Positions 1 to 8,711 of a stretch of 64,000 bases of DNA are shown here, one piece after another. A program made the position numbers and the translations under genes. Below the pieces are notes generated by a model. The model ran no database searches. It had not been told where the DNA came from and saw only the letters and a program-made list of their open reading frames with translations. Each line of letters starts with the position of its first letter. Position 1 is the stretch's first letter. This DNA is from an uncultured Flavobacteriales bacterium (GTDB lineage Bacteria > Bacteroidota > Bacteroidia > Flavobacteriales_D > Parvicellaceae), in contig CALSMU010000011.1 of assembly GCA_943787535.1 (NCBI GenBank), positions 124,001 to 188,000 on the forward strand, written 5' to 3'.

Positions 1-1
1 T

Positions 2-802
2 GAGCCTACAACTTTTAACGGTGTAGAACGACCAAATATGGATAATAAGATTATTCCAACAACATGGAGAGAAATTGGTGCTGGTTTTTCAGGTAAATTT
101 CCTAGCGCTTCCTTGCGCTACCAATTATACGTTGTTAATGGTTTGTTAAGTTACGATGGTGCAGGGAAGATTGGTGGAAATTCAGGTTATCGTTCGGGTA
201 GACAAAAAGGAGCAAACTCTGTTTTTACCACTCCTAATATTACCGGTAAAGTAGATTTTTATGGTGTAAAAGGACTAAAATTAGGGCTTTCTGGATATTT
301 TGGAGGAACGCAATCCACAGCTTATGACAACGTAGATTTACGTGAAAATAATGCACTTGTAACTGCTGATTCTACAGTAATAAATATGTCTATGGTGGGA
401 ATGGATTTTCGCTACCAGAATAAGGCTTTTCAAGCTAGAGGTCAATTTATTTATAGCAATAACGATAACGCAGAACAATACAATGCTTATACAGGAAGAG
501 ACTTAGGGTCTAGTTTTCTTGGGTATTATATAGAGGCTAGTTATGATGTGCTTACACTTATAAAAAAAGACGCTAAAATGGAATTGAACATTTTTGGACG
601 ATATGAAAATTACGATACGCATCATTCAGTTATTGGTATGAACCGAAACCTAACTTATGGACGGTTAGATTATACAGCAGGATTTGGCTTGAAATTGGCT
701 AATGGAGCGGTATTAAAAGCAGATTATCAACAGTTTATTAATACAGACCCAACCACAGATGCGAAACACCAGATTAACCTTGGATTAGGGGTCTGGTTTT
801 AG
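2..802 (+). CDS. Outer-membrane porin, 3' part
   Basis: The frame is open from the window edge, so the ATG at 38 is internal and the true start lies upstream. About 266 residues are visible. They alternate short hydrophobic and polar stretches rich in Tyr, Gly and Asn, as in amphipathic beta-strands, and end in Gly-Val-Trp-Phe; a terminal aromatic residue is typical of outer-membrane barrels. The phrase FNGVERPN just before the ATG and the following TTWRE resemble Bacteroidota phosphate-selective-type (OprO/OprP-like) porins. This would be a channel in the outer membrane with unknown substrate. An FMN-binding protein follows 32 bases downstream and may share its transcript. Family assignment is moderate; barrel assignment is firmer. 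Confidence 0.6.
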   Translation, partial: EPTTFNGVERPNMDNKIIPTTWREIGAGFSGKFPSASLRYQLYVVNGLLSYDGAGKIGGNSGYRSGRQKGANSVFTTPNITGKVDFYGVKGLKLGLSGYFGGTQSTAYDNVDLRENNALVTADSTVINMSMVGMDFRYQNKAFQARGQFIYSNNDNAEQYNAYTGRDLGSSFLGYYIEASYDVLTLIKKDAKMELNIFGRYENYDTHHSVIGMNRNLTYGRLDYTAGFGLKLANGAVLKADYQQFINTDPTTDAKHQINLGLGVWF

Positions 803-834
803 ATAGTTTGCATAATGTATATACCTTTTGAGTT

Positions 835-1368
835 ATGAAGATATTTATTCTTATTGCGGTTTTTTCTCTTGGTGTTACACTTCAGAATGTGCCCTGGTTA
901 GATAAGAATGGTCAAAAGAGAATGGATAAAACCTTTGGAAAATTGTGGAAAGACCAAGAGGTTGAAATAGTTAACTTGGAAGTTCCAGTTTTAGTTCAAA
1001 AGGAGCTGGGGTTTAAAATTAGAAAGCAGACTTTGTATAAGTTAATAGGAAATGGCAATCACTTAGGTTATATGTATTTAGACAAAGCACCAAGCAAGTT
1101 TGATAAGTTTGATTACATGGTAATATACAATCCTGATTTAACTATAAAAGAGGCAAAGATTTTGGTGTACAGAGAGGATTACGGTGGCGAAATAATGAGT
1201 GGTTCTTTCGCACGGCAATTTAGAGGCAAAAATAGTTTTTCTCAATTAGAATTGGGGAAGGATATACAGGGTATTTCTGGAGCAACAATATCTTGTCAAT
1301 CTGCAGTTAAAGGGGTTAAAAAATTGACCAAAAGGATATATAAACTGAATCAGTCGGGTAAACTTTGA
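835..1368 (+). CDS. FMN-binding domain protein
   Basis: 177 residues. An N-terminal hydrophobic stretch (about 2-16) may be a signal peptide or anchor, which would place the protein outside the cytoplasm. Near residues 142-152 lies DIQGISGATIS, which matches the flavin-attachment signature SGAT of the FMN-binding (RnfG/NqrC-like) domain, where ApbE links FMN to the threonine. The protein is short and consists of little more than this domain, so it is probably a one-domain flavoprotein for electron transfer outside the cytoplasm. No ApbE or other redox partner is encoded in the window. It lies 32 bases after a porin gene, possibly in one operon. Confidence 0.7.
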   Translation: MKIFILIAVFSLGVTLQNVPWLDKNGQKRMDKTFGKLWKDQEVEIVNLEVPVLVQKELGFKIRKQTLYKLIGNGNHLGYMYLDKAPSKFDKFDYMVIYNPDLTIKEAKILVYREDYGGEIMSGSFARQFRGKNSFSQLELGKDIQGISGATISCQSAVKGVKKLTKRIYKLNQSGKL

Positions 1369-1416
1369 AGGTTCTAATTTATTTTGTTAATTTGTGCCGA
1401 TTGTGACTTAAAAATA

Positions 1417-1722
1417 ATGACAACACAAGAAGCTAAATTAGCAGAATATCTAAAGGAACAATCTGTTACTATGAATAACACGATTTTATTGGATAGAAAT
1501 ATTGCAGAAAAATCAATGACTTATTTATTGAAAAATGGAATCACTATTCTATCCTTGTCTTTTGTCAGTTTATCTGATAGTGGTGTTGAGAAAATTAAAA
1601 GTCTTTATATTTCCTATGCAGAAAAGCCGGCTTCTATGGATAAAATGATGAAAGACATTGAATCTGTAACTGCGGAATATTCGCACATTGAGATATCTAT
1701 TGAGTTAAAAAAGACACCTTGA
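1417..1722 (+). CDS. Uncharacterised small protein
   Basis: 101 residues from the ATG at 1417; a TTG at 1384 is also in frame but would add a Cys-rich leader with no support. I do not recognise the family. It has no signal peptide or membrane segment and is probably a soluble cytoplasmic protein of mixed helix and strand. Its stop codon overlaps the TTG start of the next gene by four bases (TTGA), so the two are probably translationally coupled. Confidence 0.5.
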   Translation: MTTQEAKLAEYLKEQSVTMNNTILLDRNIAEKSMTYLLKNGITILSLSFVSLSDSGVEKIKSLYISYAEKPASMDKMMKDIESVTAEYSHIEISIELKKTP

Positions 1723-2258
1723 AGCTAGAAGGAAAAATACACAATTTGCCTGGCTATGCTAAGGCCTTCCTATTTGCTTTCTTGCTTACATTGAGTTTCG
1801 GATATTATACAGGGGTTCTATTTATTAAACACACAACAGAATTTACATCACAAGGAATTGAAGAAAGTTATAATGGCAATCAAACTGAAGAAGAAATTAC
1901 CGAAGATGATTGGGAGAATGATGATTGGGAAGGTGAAAACTTCCAACCATTGAAATATAAGAAATCAGAACAGGAAATTATTTCCATAATACATGAGCAT
2001 GTTATTTCATTCTCTTTAATATTTCTGCTTCTTGGAGTAATTGTGCTCCTAACATCAATCCCGGTCTGGTTAAAGAAAATACTGATAATTGAGCCTTTTA
2101 TTTCTACTGTATTAACGTTTGGTGGTATATGGATGCTTTGGAAAGATATTACCTGGATGAAATATATCGTAATGTTTTCGGGTGTTTTACTGACAATTAC
2201 TTTTAGCGTTTCAGTAATAATTGTTATGCAGCAATTATTGAAAAAGCCTACCTCTTAA
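1719..2258 (+). CDS. Uncharacterised inner-membrane protein
   Basis: 179 residues from a TTG start that overlaps the previous stop. Hydrophobic segments lie at about 13-35, 91-115, 125-142 and 147-170. The loop after the first segment (about 50-72) is strongly acidic, with repeats of Glu and Asp around two DDWE-like motifs, and probably lies on the periplasmic side. No family recognised. It converges with the gene at 2255 on the other strand and their ends overlap by four bases. Confidence 0.5.
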   Translation: MKLEGKIHNLPGYAKAFLFAFLLTLSFGYYTGVLFIKHTTEFTSQGIEESYNGNQTEEEITEDDWENDDWEGENFQPLKYKKSEQEIISIIHEHVISFSLIFLLLGVIVLLTSIPVWLKKILIIEPFISTVLTFGGIWMLWKDITWMKYIVMFSGVLLTITFSVSVIIVMQQLLKKPTS

Positions 2259-2623
2259 ATAAGTCCATCTTTTTGGAATACTTTGATTCCGAGCTGGATC
2301 ATTTTCATTATTTCTACTTTCAGATCTTCATCTAAGTTTTTAATGTGAAAACAGCTTTTTCCTTTTAACATTTTCCGCAAAGCAGGAGAAATATCTTTAA
2401 ATGCATCAACATGCGTATAAATAGGGAAGAAGTATAAGCGAATATCTTTTGGCTTAGGCACTACGCTTGCAAAATACAAACCATCTACTTTTCTTTTGCC
2501 TTGTCTTGCTTCAATAGTGCCCGTTACTTCAAAAGTGACTTCTGAGTTTTTCGTGATTTTTAAAGCAGGTTTTTGTGAGATTAAAGCGTCTTTAAGAAAT
2601 TGCTGTATTTCAGCCAATGTCAT
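2255..2623 (-). CDS. Uncharacterised protein, perhaps DUF1801-like
   Basis: 122 residues, soluble, no signal peptide. The middle (LYFFPIYTHVDAF) followed by a Lys/Gly-rich turn and a C-terminal helix is faintly like DUF1801/YdhG proteins, but I cannot confirm this. It starts 15 bases after the ribBA stop on the same strand, so it may be transcribed with ribBA. No role can be inferred for riboflavin synthesis. Confidence 0.45.
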   Translation of the reverse strand: MTLAEIQQFLKDALISQKPALKITKNSEVTFEVTGTIEARQGKRKVDGLYFASVVPKPKDIRLYFFPIYTHVDAFKDISPALRKMLKGKSCFHIKNLDEDLKVEIMKMIQLGIKVFQKDGLI

Positions 2624-2638
2624 AGGATATCTAATTAT

Positions 2639-3853
2639 TTATTTCCCCATTTTTAAATTATGTCCTAACTTGTCTTTTTTTGTTTTGAGATACGCTTCAT
2701 TGTGTTCGTTATGAACAACTTCAATAGCAACGTTTTCAACTATTTCCAAGCCATACCCAATTAATCCAGTACGTTTTTTTGGATTGTTGGTCATTAAGCG
2801 CATTTTTCGAACACCAAGATTTCTTAATATTTGTGCACCTATTCCGTAGTCTCTCTGGTCTGCTTGAAACCCTAGTTTTAGATTGGCTTCTACCGTATCG
2901 TAACCTTCTTCTTGAAGCTTATAGGCTTGCAGTTTATTGACTAATCCTATTCCTCTACCTTCTTGATTCATGTATAATACAGCGCCTTTTCCTTCTTTTT
3001 CTATTTGATCTAGAGCATTGGCTAATTGAGAGCCACAATCACATCTTAGAGAGTCTAATATGTCTCCTGTGAAACAAGATGAATGCACTCTTACCAATAC
3101 AGCTTCATCTTCGGTCCATTCACCTTTTGTAATAGCAAGGTGTTCCTCGCCTGATGTAGTTTGTTTGAAGGCGGATAATTTGAAATTCCCGTGTTTAGTT
3201 GGCATATCCACTTCTACTAATTTTTCAATTAATGATTCATGCCTCAACCTATAATTGATAAGATCTTCAATACTGACTAATTTTAATTTAAACTTTTTTG
3301 CAATTTCAATTAATTGCGGCAATCTGGCCATCGATCCATCCTCGTTCAATATTTCAACAATTAGACCGGCTGCATTAAACCCTGCTAACCGAGCAAAGTC
3401 AATAGCAGCTTCTGTATGTCCAGCCCTTCTTAGTACGCCTCCAGCTTTTGCTCTTAACGGGAAAATATGCCCAGGTTTCCCCAATTCATTTGGTTGTGTA
3501 TTTGGATCGATAAGCGCTTTCACTGTTTCGAATCTATCATTTGCTGATATTCCAGTAGTAGTACCTCGTCCAATCACATCAACAGAAACAGTAAATGGTG
3601 TTTCAAATTGCGCACTGTTGTTTTGCACCATTAAGTCTAGACCTAATTCATCGCATCTATTTTCAATCAAAGGAGCACAGATAAGGCCTCGGCCGTGGGT
3701 TGCCATAAAATTGATAATGTCAGGAGAAACGTTTTCTGCGGCAGTTAAAAAATCACCTTCGTTTTCTCTGTTTTCATCATCTACAACAATAATCACCTTT
3801 CCTTGTTTGATGTCTTCTATTGCGTCTTCTATTGAATCTAATTGAAATTCCAT
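2639..3853 (-). CDS. ribBA: Bifunctional DHBP synthase / GTP cyclohydrolase II
   Basis: 404 residues, the usual length of the fused enzyme. The N-terminal half (about 1-200) is 3,4-dihydroxy-2-butanone-4-phosphate synthase, with [10 protein letters not shown] near residues 25-34 for ribulose 5-phosphate and metal binding. The C-terminal half is GTP cyclohydrolase II, with the zinc-binding [17 protein letters not shown] at about 257-273 and the [11 protein letters not shown] motif. Together they make the two precursors of lumazine, and so supply riboflavin, FMN and FAD. It is the last or second-last gene of a minus-strand run (permease, two glycosyltransferases, ribBA), but a -7 box 20 bases upstream suggests its own promoter. 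No FMN riboswitch fits in the 54-base gap. Confidence 0.95.
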   Translation of the reverse strand: MEFQLDSIEDAIEDIKQGKVIIVVDDENRENEGDFLTAAENVSPDIINFMATHGRGLICAPLIENRCDELGLDLMVQNNSAQFETPFTVSVDVIGRGTTTGISANDRFETVKALIDPNTQPNELGKPGHIFPLRAKAGGVLRRAGHTEAAIDFARLAGFNAAGLIVEILNEDGSMARLPQLIEIAKKFKLKLVSIEDLINYRLRHESLIEKLVEVDMPTKHGNFKLSAFKQTTSGEEHLAITKGEWTEDEAVLVRVHSSCFTGDILDSLRCDCGSQLANALDQIEKEGKGAVLYMNQEGRGIGLVNKLQAYKLQEEGYDTVEANLKLGFQADQRDYGIGAQILRNLGVRKMRLMTNNPKKRTGLIGYGLEIVENVAIEVVHNEHNEAYLKTKKDKLGHNLKMGK

Positions 3854-3873
3854 GTACTTTTTTTATAAGGTTG

Positions 3874-3881
3874 CAAAGATA
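3874..3881 (-). promoter_or_regulatory. -7 promoter box for ribBA
   Basis: The minus strand reads TATCTTTG, a full match to the Bacteroidota -7 consensus TAnnTTTG, ending 20 bases before the ribBA ATG. I see no clear TTG at the -33 position. Confidence 0.5.
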
Positions 3882-3907
3882 AGGTTAAATAGAGATGATT
3901 CTATGGA

Positions 3908-5074
3908 TTACTTCTTGTTTTCGATTAAATTTATTAACTTTTGGGTTGAAACATTCCAATTAAAGGTGTTTTCCACGTATTTCTTCCCAGCAGCTGCGAT
4001 GGAGTCACTTTTTTCGGGATCGGAAAGTAAATTTAGGATAAGAAGTTTATATTCTTCTGGAGTATTTCCGATTAAGATTTCTTTTTTATCTGTGGCTTTG
4101 AGCGCATTGTTAGCAAGACTAGAGGTAATACAAGGGATTCTCATTGCCATTGCTTCTAATAATTTATTTTGAAGTCCTGTACCTATGTTTAAAGGAGCGA
4201 AAAATATTTTCCCTTTCGCATAAGATTCTCTTATATCATCTACCCAACCAGAAACAGTAACATGTTTAGAGGCAAGTTCCAAAACAGCTTTGGCAGGAGA
4301 TGATCCTGAAAGTAAAATTCTAATGTCAGGTTTTTCTTTAAGAAGAATCGGCAGAATTTCATTGACAATAAAAAGTGCACTTTCTACATTTGGTGCATAA
4401 CGCATGTTCCCAACAAATACCAAATCGTATTGTTTGTCAATGTCTAAAGGTGTAAATTTTGATAAATCTATTCCATTTGGAATAATCGCTATTTTGGCTC
4501 TGTTTGGATGGAAGATAAATTCTTGATCTTGTTTAGAAATTATTGTTTTATTTTCAAAATATTCGAAAATTAAATTTTCATATTTCTTAAGCCTTTGAAA
4601 TTCTGTTTTAATGAATGCCTTTTTCCATCCAGCATTTTCTATGCGCCTTTCCATTCCTTTGGAGAATGTATCCATGTAGTCCAATGTTTTTGGAATAGCG
4701 TGTTCGTGTTTTACATATTCTGCAGTTCTTAGCAATTGACAGTAGATATAATCTGGTTGTATATTTTTTATTTGTTGTTTTATTTTACGATGCGCGTGAC
4801 CTTGGTAGAAATACCATACCTGAAAGGGTAATGAAGAAAATAGTCCAATAAATATATTTATTACAATTTGCCATTTTCGCAATTGGATTACGTTTACACT
4901 TTTGCAGTAAGCTTCCAAATGTTTTAAATGTTCGCTGTGGACATTGCTGTCAGCTAAACAACAGAGATGAATTTCATGAAACGCAGATAATTCCTTTATT
5001 TGGTAATAAGCACGTAGTTTATCTCCTTTGTCTAATGGATAAGGAAATCGGGAAAGAAGCACGAAAATTTTCAT
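3908..5074 (-). CDS. Glycosyltransferase, GT4 type
   Basis: 388 residues. The start LLSRFPYPLDKGDKLRAYYQ is typical of a GT-B glycosyltransferase group often found in exopolysaccharide loci (TIGR03087-like). The C-terminal half has VGNMRYAPNVES (nucleotide-sugar domain start) and the helix with LLEAMAMRIPCI, which carries the conserved Glu that binds the donor. It likely adds a sugar to a surface glycan or lipopolysaccharide on the cytoplasmic face of the inner membrane. The start overlaps the end of the next upstream glycosyltransferase by four bases, so the two are translationally coupled. Donor and acceptor cannot be read from the sequence. Confidence 0.85.
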   Translation of the reverse strand: MKIFVLLSRFPYPLDKGDKLRAYYQIKELSAFHEIHLCCLADSNVHSEHLKHLEAYCKSVNVIQLRKWQIVINIFIGLFSSLPFQVWYFYQGHAHRKIKQQIKNIQPDYIYCQLLRTAEYVKHEHAIPKTLDYMDTFSKGMERRIENAGWKKAFIKTEFQRLKKYENLIFEYFENKTIISKQDQEFIFHPNRAKIAIIPNGIDLSKFTPLDIDKQYDLVFVGNMRYAPNVESALFIVNEILPILLKEKPDIRILLSGSSPAKAVLELASKHVTVSGWVDDIRESYAKGKIFFAPLNIGTGLQNKLLEAMAMRIPCITSSLANNALKATDKKEILIGNTPEEYKLLILNLLSDPEKSDSIAAAGKKYVENTFNWNVSTQKLINLIENKK

Positions 5075-6285
5075 TTGCCCAAGACTTTATTGTAAAACGA
5101 AAGAAGTTTTTCTGTTATACGTTGATTATTGTAGTATGTCTCTACTAATTTTTTCCCATTTTGCCCAATTTCATGCAATTTTTCAGGGTTTGCTTTTAAC
5201 CATGAAAGTTGCTGGTTAAATTCTTTTGCGTTGTTAGCAATCAGAATGTTATGCCCATCTTTATAGTCTATTCCTTCCGCTCCGATTGTTGTAGAAATGA
5301 TAACGCGACCTAAAGCCATTCCTTCAATAATTTTAATACGCATTCCTCCAGCAGATAATAGTGGTACAATCATAATGTCGTTTGCAAGCATAAAATCTTG
5401 AGCATTTTCAACTTCATTATGATTAATCATATTTGGCACTTCTTTTTCAATAAACCAATTAGGCATAGCTCTTCCTGCAATATGCAAATCTACATCTGGA
5501 TTAGACTTTAAAACAAAAGGCCACACTTCTTCAATAAACCAAGAAACTCCTTCCATATTTGGTTTCCAGTCCATAGCACCTATGTGAAACAACCTAATTT
5601 TATTTGAATTTTTCTTATTCAAGTTATTTACTGATTCGTAAGCGTTTAGGCTTATTCCAAACGGAATCGTAATCATTGGTTTTTTACAACCAAGTTGAAT
5701 ATATTTGTTTTGGTCTTGCGAACTGATTGTAGCAATCCCATCAATTGATGAAAATATGTTAGTTTCATATTTTTTTAGTTGTTGGGCTAATATTTTTAGG
5801 TAAACTTTTTTTGCAGGGTTTCCAGGAGCAATAGAGAGTCGTTGCCATATCATGTATTCTAAATTATGTGAACGAAGTACAATCTTGGCATTACAAAACC
5901 TTCTTAATGTGTGGAGATAAGGTGTCATGAATAGGCTTTCTAAATGAATTATATCGTATGTATTTGCTTCAAGTGTTTTGCGTAAAAGAATATCAAAATC
6001 AGTCGAAAAAAAACGGCTTATATTATACGAATCAGATGTAACAAGGCTTGAGAATGCGTCTACAAGGTTTATTTTTGTATCCACAAATACACTTTCAATA
6101 TTGGTAGCAGATTGGTAATCATCGCTAAAGTGTTTTTTGTGAAAAGGGTGTTTTTTTGTGCTAATAGTAAGAACTTTTACGTCAACTCCATTTTCAATAA
6201 AGCCTTTAGTTATGTTGTTTATTGCTATACACCCTCCATCAACCGAAGGCTGTGGAGGCTTATGGCATAGTTGTAAGACTTTCAT
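5071..6285 (-). CDS. Glycosyltransferase, GT4 type
   Basis: 404 residues. The N-terminus KVLQLCHKPPQPSVDGG carries the glycine-rich acceptor-side loop of GT-B enzymes. The C-terminal part has LFHIGAMDWKPNMEG and GGMRIKIIEGMALGRVII, with the conserved donor-binding Glu. It is a paralogue of the next gene, and the pair probably act in succession in one glycan pathway. Its start overlaps by one base the end of the LptF/LptG-type permease gene, which points to shared expression with lipopolysaccharide export. Confidence 0.85.
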   Translation of the reverse strand: MKVLQLCHKPPQPSVDGGCIAINNITKGFIENGVDVKVLTISTKKHPFHKKHFSDDYQSATNIESVFVDTKINLVDAFSSLVTSDSYNISRFFSTDFDILLRKTLEANTYDIIHLESLFMTPYLHTLRRFCNAKIVLRSHNLEYMIWQRLSIAPGNPAKKVYLKILAQQLKKYETNIFSSIDGIATISSQDQNKYIQLGCKKPMITIPFGISLNAYESVNNLNKKNSNKIRLFHIGAMDWKPNMEGVSWFIEEVWPFVLKSNPDVDLHIAGRAMPNWFIEKEVPNMINHNEVENAQDFMLANDIMIVPLLSAGGMRIKIIEGMALGRVIISTTIGAEGIDYKDGHNILIANNAKEFNQQLSWLKANPEKLHEIGQNGKKLVETYYNNQRITEKLLSFYNKVLGK

Positions 6286-7733
6286 TACTTCTTTTTTCCA
6301 AAATTAAATTTAAATAGCTTTTGGTAAAATTCCATATCAAATAATTTTGAGTCATTATTTGCTTTGTAGAAAATAAAAATTGCTATTGGACTTAACACGA
6401 TTGCACTGAGCCACATCCCTAAGGTAACATTAATTTCTTCAGCCATCGACATTTCGTCTCCCGCTCTTGTAAGTATGAAATAGACAAGAAATAAAAGAAT
6501 GGCTATAATAACGGGCCAGCCCAAGCCTCCTTTTCGAACTATAGCTCCTAATGGTGCACCCAGAAAGAACAGCATCATGCATGCATATGCAAGTGTGTAT
6601 TTTCTGTGCCATTCAACATCTAAATTTGATAAATATTGCCGGGTATGCTGCACTCTTCTTTTGTCCATTTCTAGCGTTCTTATTGTGTTTTTAACTGATG
6701 CAATGGCTCCGTGTATATTCCTTTTTTGATCGGGTTTTGAGAGCGATTCAAAATAATTCAAGGTAGGAGTAAAGCTATTTAATATTTTACTAGAGTCATT
6801 TTTTGTTCGAAGCAAGGTGAGCGTATTGCCAATAAATGTGGTTGTTCTTTGTATTCTTTTTTCCGTTTCTTTGTTAGTGGAATCTTTCAATTCTTCAATT
6901 TGACTGAGGCTCAATAAGTATTCAGGATTCTCGTATACATCATCTTCGCTTTTTTCGAACTCCATAGAAGTAAGGTTAAAACTCAAGGATGCTTTATCAA
7001 AATAATAGCGCATAAAAGGCATTTCAGAATTAGCAACACTGACAGGATCCATTTCTTGAACAATATACCCATCGACTAAATCCAGTAGTAATTTTTTCTT
7101 GTCCTTTGATTGTGATATTCTACCTTGCTGTGAACGTATGATTCTTTTGTAATCTCTAGGGTCTGTGGCTATTTTATTGGGTTTTAGAGTTCCTGAGTAG
7201 TCGTATATTACTAGGTCGTATAAGTCTTTTCCATCTTCACTTTTCTTCCCAACTCGAATGCTGAAATTTTCCATTTCATTGTAAAAAATACCTTCTTTTA
7301 AGATGATTCCAGCTTTTGTATTTTGAATGTCGGTAATTAGCACCTGCATTTTAAACTTGGCTAATGGCCATAGGTTATTGGAAAAGAAAAAAGCACCAGC
7401 GGAAACAAACACCATTAAGACGATTAAAGGTTTCATGATTTTTGTTAATGATAGCCCAGAAGCTTTCATTGCTGTAAGTTCATTGTGTTCTCCTAAGTTT
7501 CCAAAAGCCATAATTGAAGCAAGTAGAATAGAGAGAGGAAGAGCTACAGGAACCCATGTTGCAGAAGCATAAAATAGTAGTTCCAGAATAATGTACCATT
7601 CCAGTCCCTTACCCATAAAGTCATCAACATATAACCATACAAATTGGAGGTCTAATATGACCATCCAAATCATAAAATTAAGAATGAAAGGACCTATAAA
7701 AGCTTTAAGAACAACCCACCCAAGTTTTTTCAA
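6285..7733 (-). CDS. LptF/LptG-family lipopolysaccharide export permease
   Basis: 482 residues in the YjgP/YjgQ family. Membrane segments lie at about 9-30, 50-75 and 97-117, then a long soluble periplasmic domain, then three more segments after about residue 385 (AYACMMLFFLGAPLGAIVRKGG, conserved in the family). The fold is 3 + 3 segments around a beta-jellyroll, and it works with the LptB ATPase to lift lipopolysaccharide from the inner membrane. A partly helical insert (about 255-360) makes the periplasmic part longer than in enterobacteria (about 360 residues in total there). It heads a minus-strand run with two glycosyltransferases. LptF and LptG cannot be told apart here. Confidence 0.85.
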   Translation of the reverse strand: MKKLGWVVLKAFIGPFILNFMIWMVILDLQFVWLYVDDFMGKGLEWYIILELLFYASATWVPVALPLSILLASIMAFGNLGEHNELTAMKASGLSLTKIMKPLIVLMVFVSAGAFFFSNNLWPLAKFKMQVLITDIQNTKAGIILKEGIFYNEMENFSIRVGKKSEDGKDLYDLVIYDYSGTLKPNKIATDPRDYKRIIRSQQGRISQSKDKKKLLLDLVDGYIVQEMDPVSVANSEMPFMRYYFDKASLSFNLTSMEFEKSEDDVYENPEYLLSLSQIEELKDSTNKETEKRIQRTTTFIGNTLTLLRTKNDSSKILNSFTPTLNYFESLSKPDQKRNIHGAIASVKNTIRTLEMDKRRVQHTRQYLSNLDVEWHRKYTLAYACMMLFFLGAPLGAIVRKGGLGWPVIIAILLFLVYFILTRAGDEMSMAEEINVTLGMWLSAIVLSPIAIFIFYKANNDSKLFDMEFYQKLFKFNFGKKK

Positions 7734-7787
7734 GACAGAGTGTATTTAATTAGTTTAGAAATATAGAACGGTAAAAAAGGAAGAATG

Positions 7788-8168
7788 TTATCCGCCAATA
7801 ACCTGTTTTAATTTAGCAACCGTATTGTCCCAGAGAAGTTTTGCTCCATCCATCTCATCTTCTTCCGCAAAATCAGTAACCAGTAATGCAACTTCTTTGG
7901 TTAGGGGGTCAATATTAATTAATAGTTCAAAGTAGTAATCTTCACCTTCATCTTCTTCCCATTGAAAACGAATAGAATCTCCCTTTTTTTGTTGCATTAA
8001 TTTTGCAACCTCTTCATCTCCATCCCAAAAAAAAGTATATCGATCATCTTTAATGTTTACATCATCAGCGTACCATTCAGATAGTCCGCTGGGTGTAGTG
8101 ATACACGTAAATAAGATATTTGGTGACGTATTGACTATATATTCTAATTCGTATTTAATTTTTTTCAT
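7788..8168 (-). CDS. START-like domain protein
   Basis: 126 residues. The start MKKIKYELEYIVNTSPNILF, then TTPSGLSEWYADDV, is the pattern of the small START/AHSA1-like proteins conserved in Bacteroidota. The fold is a helix-grip that could hold a hydrophobic ligand; no ligand is known for this subgroup as far as I can say. The C-terminal helix ends KLKQVIGG. Strongly acidic. It lies 55 bases upstream of the permease gene on the same strand but seems a separate unit. Confidence 0.75.
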   Translation of the reverse strand: MKKIKYELEYIVNTSPNILFTCITTPSGLSEWYADDVNIKDDRYTFFWDGDEEVAKLMQQKKGDSIRFQWEEDEGEDYYFELLINIDPLTKEVALLVTDFAEEDEMDGAKLLWDNTVAKLKQVIGG

Positions 8169-8324
8169 TCTAACAATCTATTTACTCCAGAATTGGAATG
8201 TTCACAATATAACAATAATAATAGGTTTACAATATCATTTTTGTATTAAAGGTTCCAAAATTTCATTTTCGGTCAATTTTTACAGAAATAAAAAAGTCTT
8301 GCAAAATATCCTTTAAGAAATCTC

Positions 8325-8352
8325 TTGTAGTTAAGGAGAATTTATATATTTG
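8325..8352 (+). promoter_or_regulatory. Promoter of tRNA-Met
   Basis: TTG at 8325-8327, 17 bases, then TATATTTG at 8345-8352, which fits the Bacteroidota -33/-7 pattern. The tRNA begins 16 bases after the -7 box. Confidence 0.65.
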
Positions 8353-8367
8353 CGGCCTTCTAATCAT

Positions 8368-8441
8368 GGCGCGGTAGCTCAGTTGGTTAGAGCGCAGGAT
8401 TCATAACCCTGAGGCCGCGAGTTCAAATCTCGCTCGCGCTA
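8368..8441 (+). tRNA. tRNA-Met (CAT)
   Basis: 74 bases. Acceptor GGCGCGG pairs with TCGCGCT (two G-U pairs), D stem GCTC/GAGC, anticodon loop TTCATAA with CAT at 8402-8404, T arm GCGAG-TTCAAAT-CTCGC, discriminator A at 8441. The complete first acceptor pair and D loop point to elongator rather than initiator tRNA, although CAT could also be a lysidine-modified tRNA-Ile. One A-C mismatch closes the anticodon stem. CCA is not encoded. Confidence 0.93.
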
Positions 8442-8443
8442 CA

Positions 8444-8474
8444 AAGCTCAAACTGGTAAGTTTGGGCTTTTTTT
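8444..8474 (+). terminator. Rho-independent terminator after tRNA-Met
   Basis: Stem AAGCTCAAACT (8444-8454), loop GGTA, stem AGTTTGGGCTT (8459-8469), then a run of T. One G-U pair. The stem resembles the terminator after tRNA-Pro at 60299. Confidence 0.85.
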
Positions 8475-8635
8475 CTTTTAGGGCTATTCGAACTTTTTCG
8501 TATAAGGCATAAGAGGAAAAAACTACATCGCAAGGCGATGAGCTTTGTAAATCCCCTTTTATATTCACTGAGCGTAGCGAAGTAAATCTCATAATAGAAA
8601 TTCATGAAAATGTTGTTGCGCTAGGAATTGCGGTA
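8475..8635. other. Intergenic stretch with small repeats
   Basis: I see no gene. There is a small inverted repeat CATCG-CAAGG-CGATG near 8526, a GAGCGTAGCGAAG segment near 8572 of a kind common between Flavobacteriia genes, and at 8619-8630 GCGCTAGGAATT, which is repeated inside the 37-base repeat that follows. Confidence 0.5.
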
Positions 8636-8672
8636 GGTCTTGCGCTAGGAATTTTTACTATTCCATAAAATT
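8636..8672 (+). repeat. 37-base direct repeat, copy 1
   Basis: Matches 11831-11867 at 36 of 37 positions (AGGTCTTGCGCTAGGAAT at the start; the second copy has T for C). Contains the inverted pair GGAAT-ATTCC. It lies 39 bases before the start of the large secreted-protein gene. Confidence 0.85.
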
Positions 8673-8678
8673 ATATAT

Positions 8679-8686
8679 ATATTTGA
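8679..8686 (+). promoter_or_regulatory. -7 promoter box for the 8712 gene
   Basis: TATATTTG matches TAnnTTTG and ends 25 bases before the ATG at 8712. No clear -33 TTG. Confidence 0.45.
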
Positions 8687-8711
8687 TGCTCTAAAATTTA
8701 TTACAGATAAT

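Noticed and set aside
3060..3845. Long open frames opposite ribBA
   Set aside because: They mirror the coding strand's codon use, have no homology-like motifs, and are shadows.
3854..3907. FMN riboswitch before ribBA
   Set aside because: Only 54 bases lie between ribBA and the upstream gene and none of the RFN element motifs is seen.
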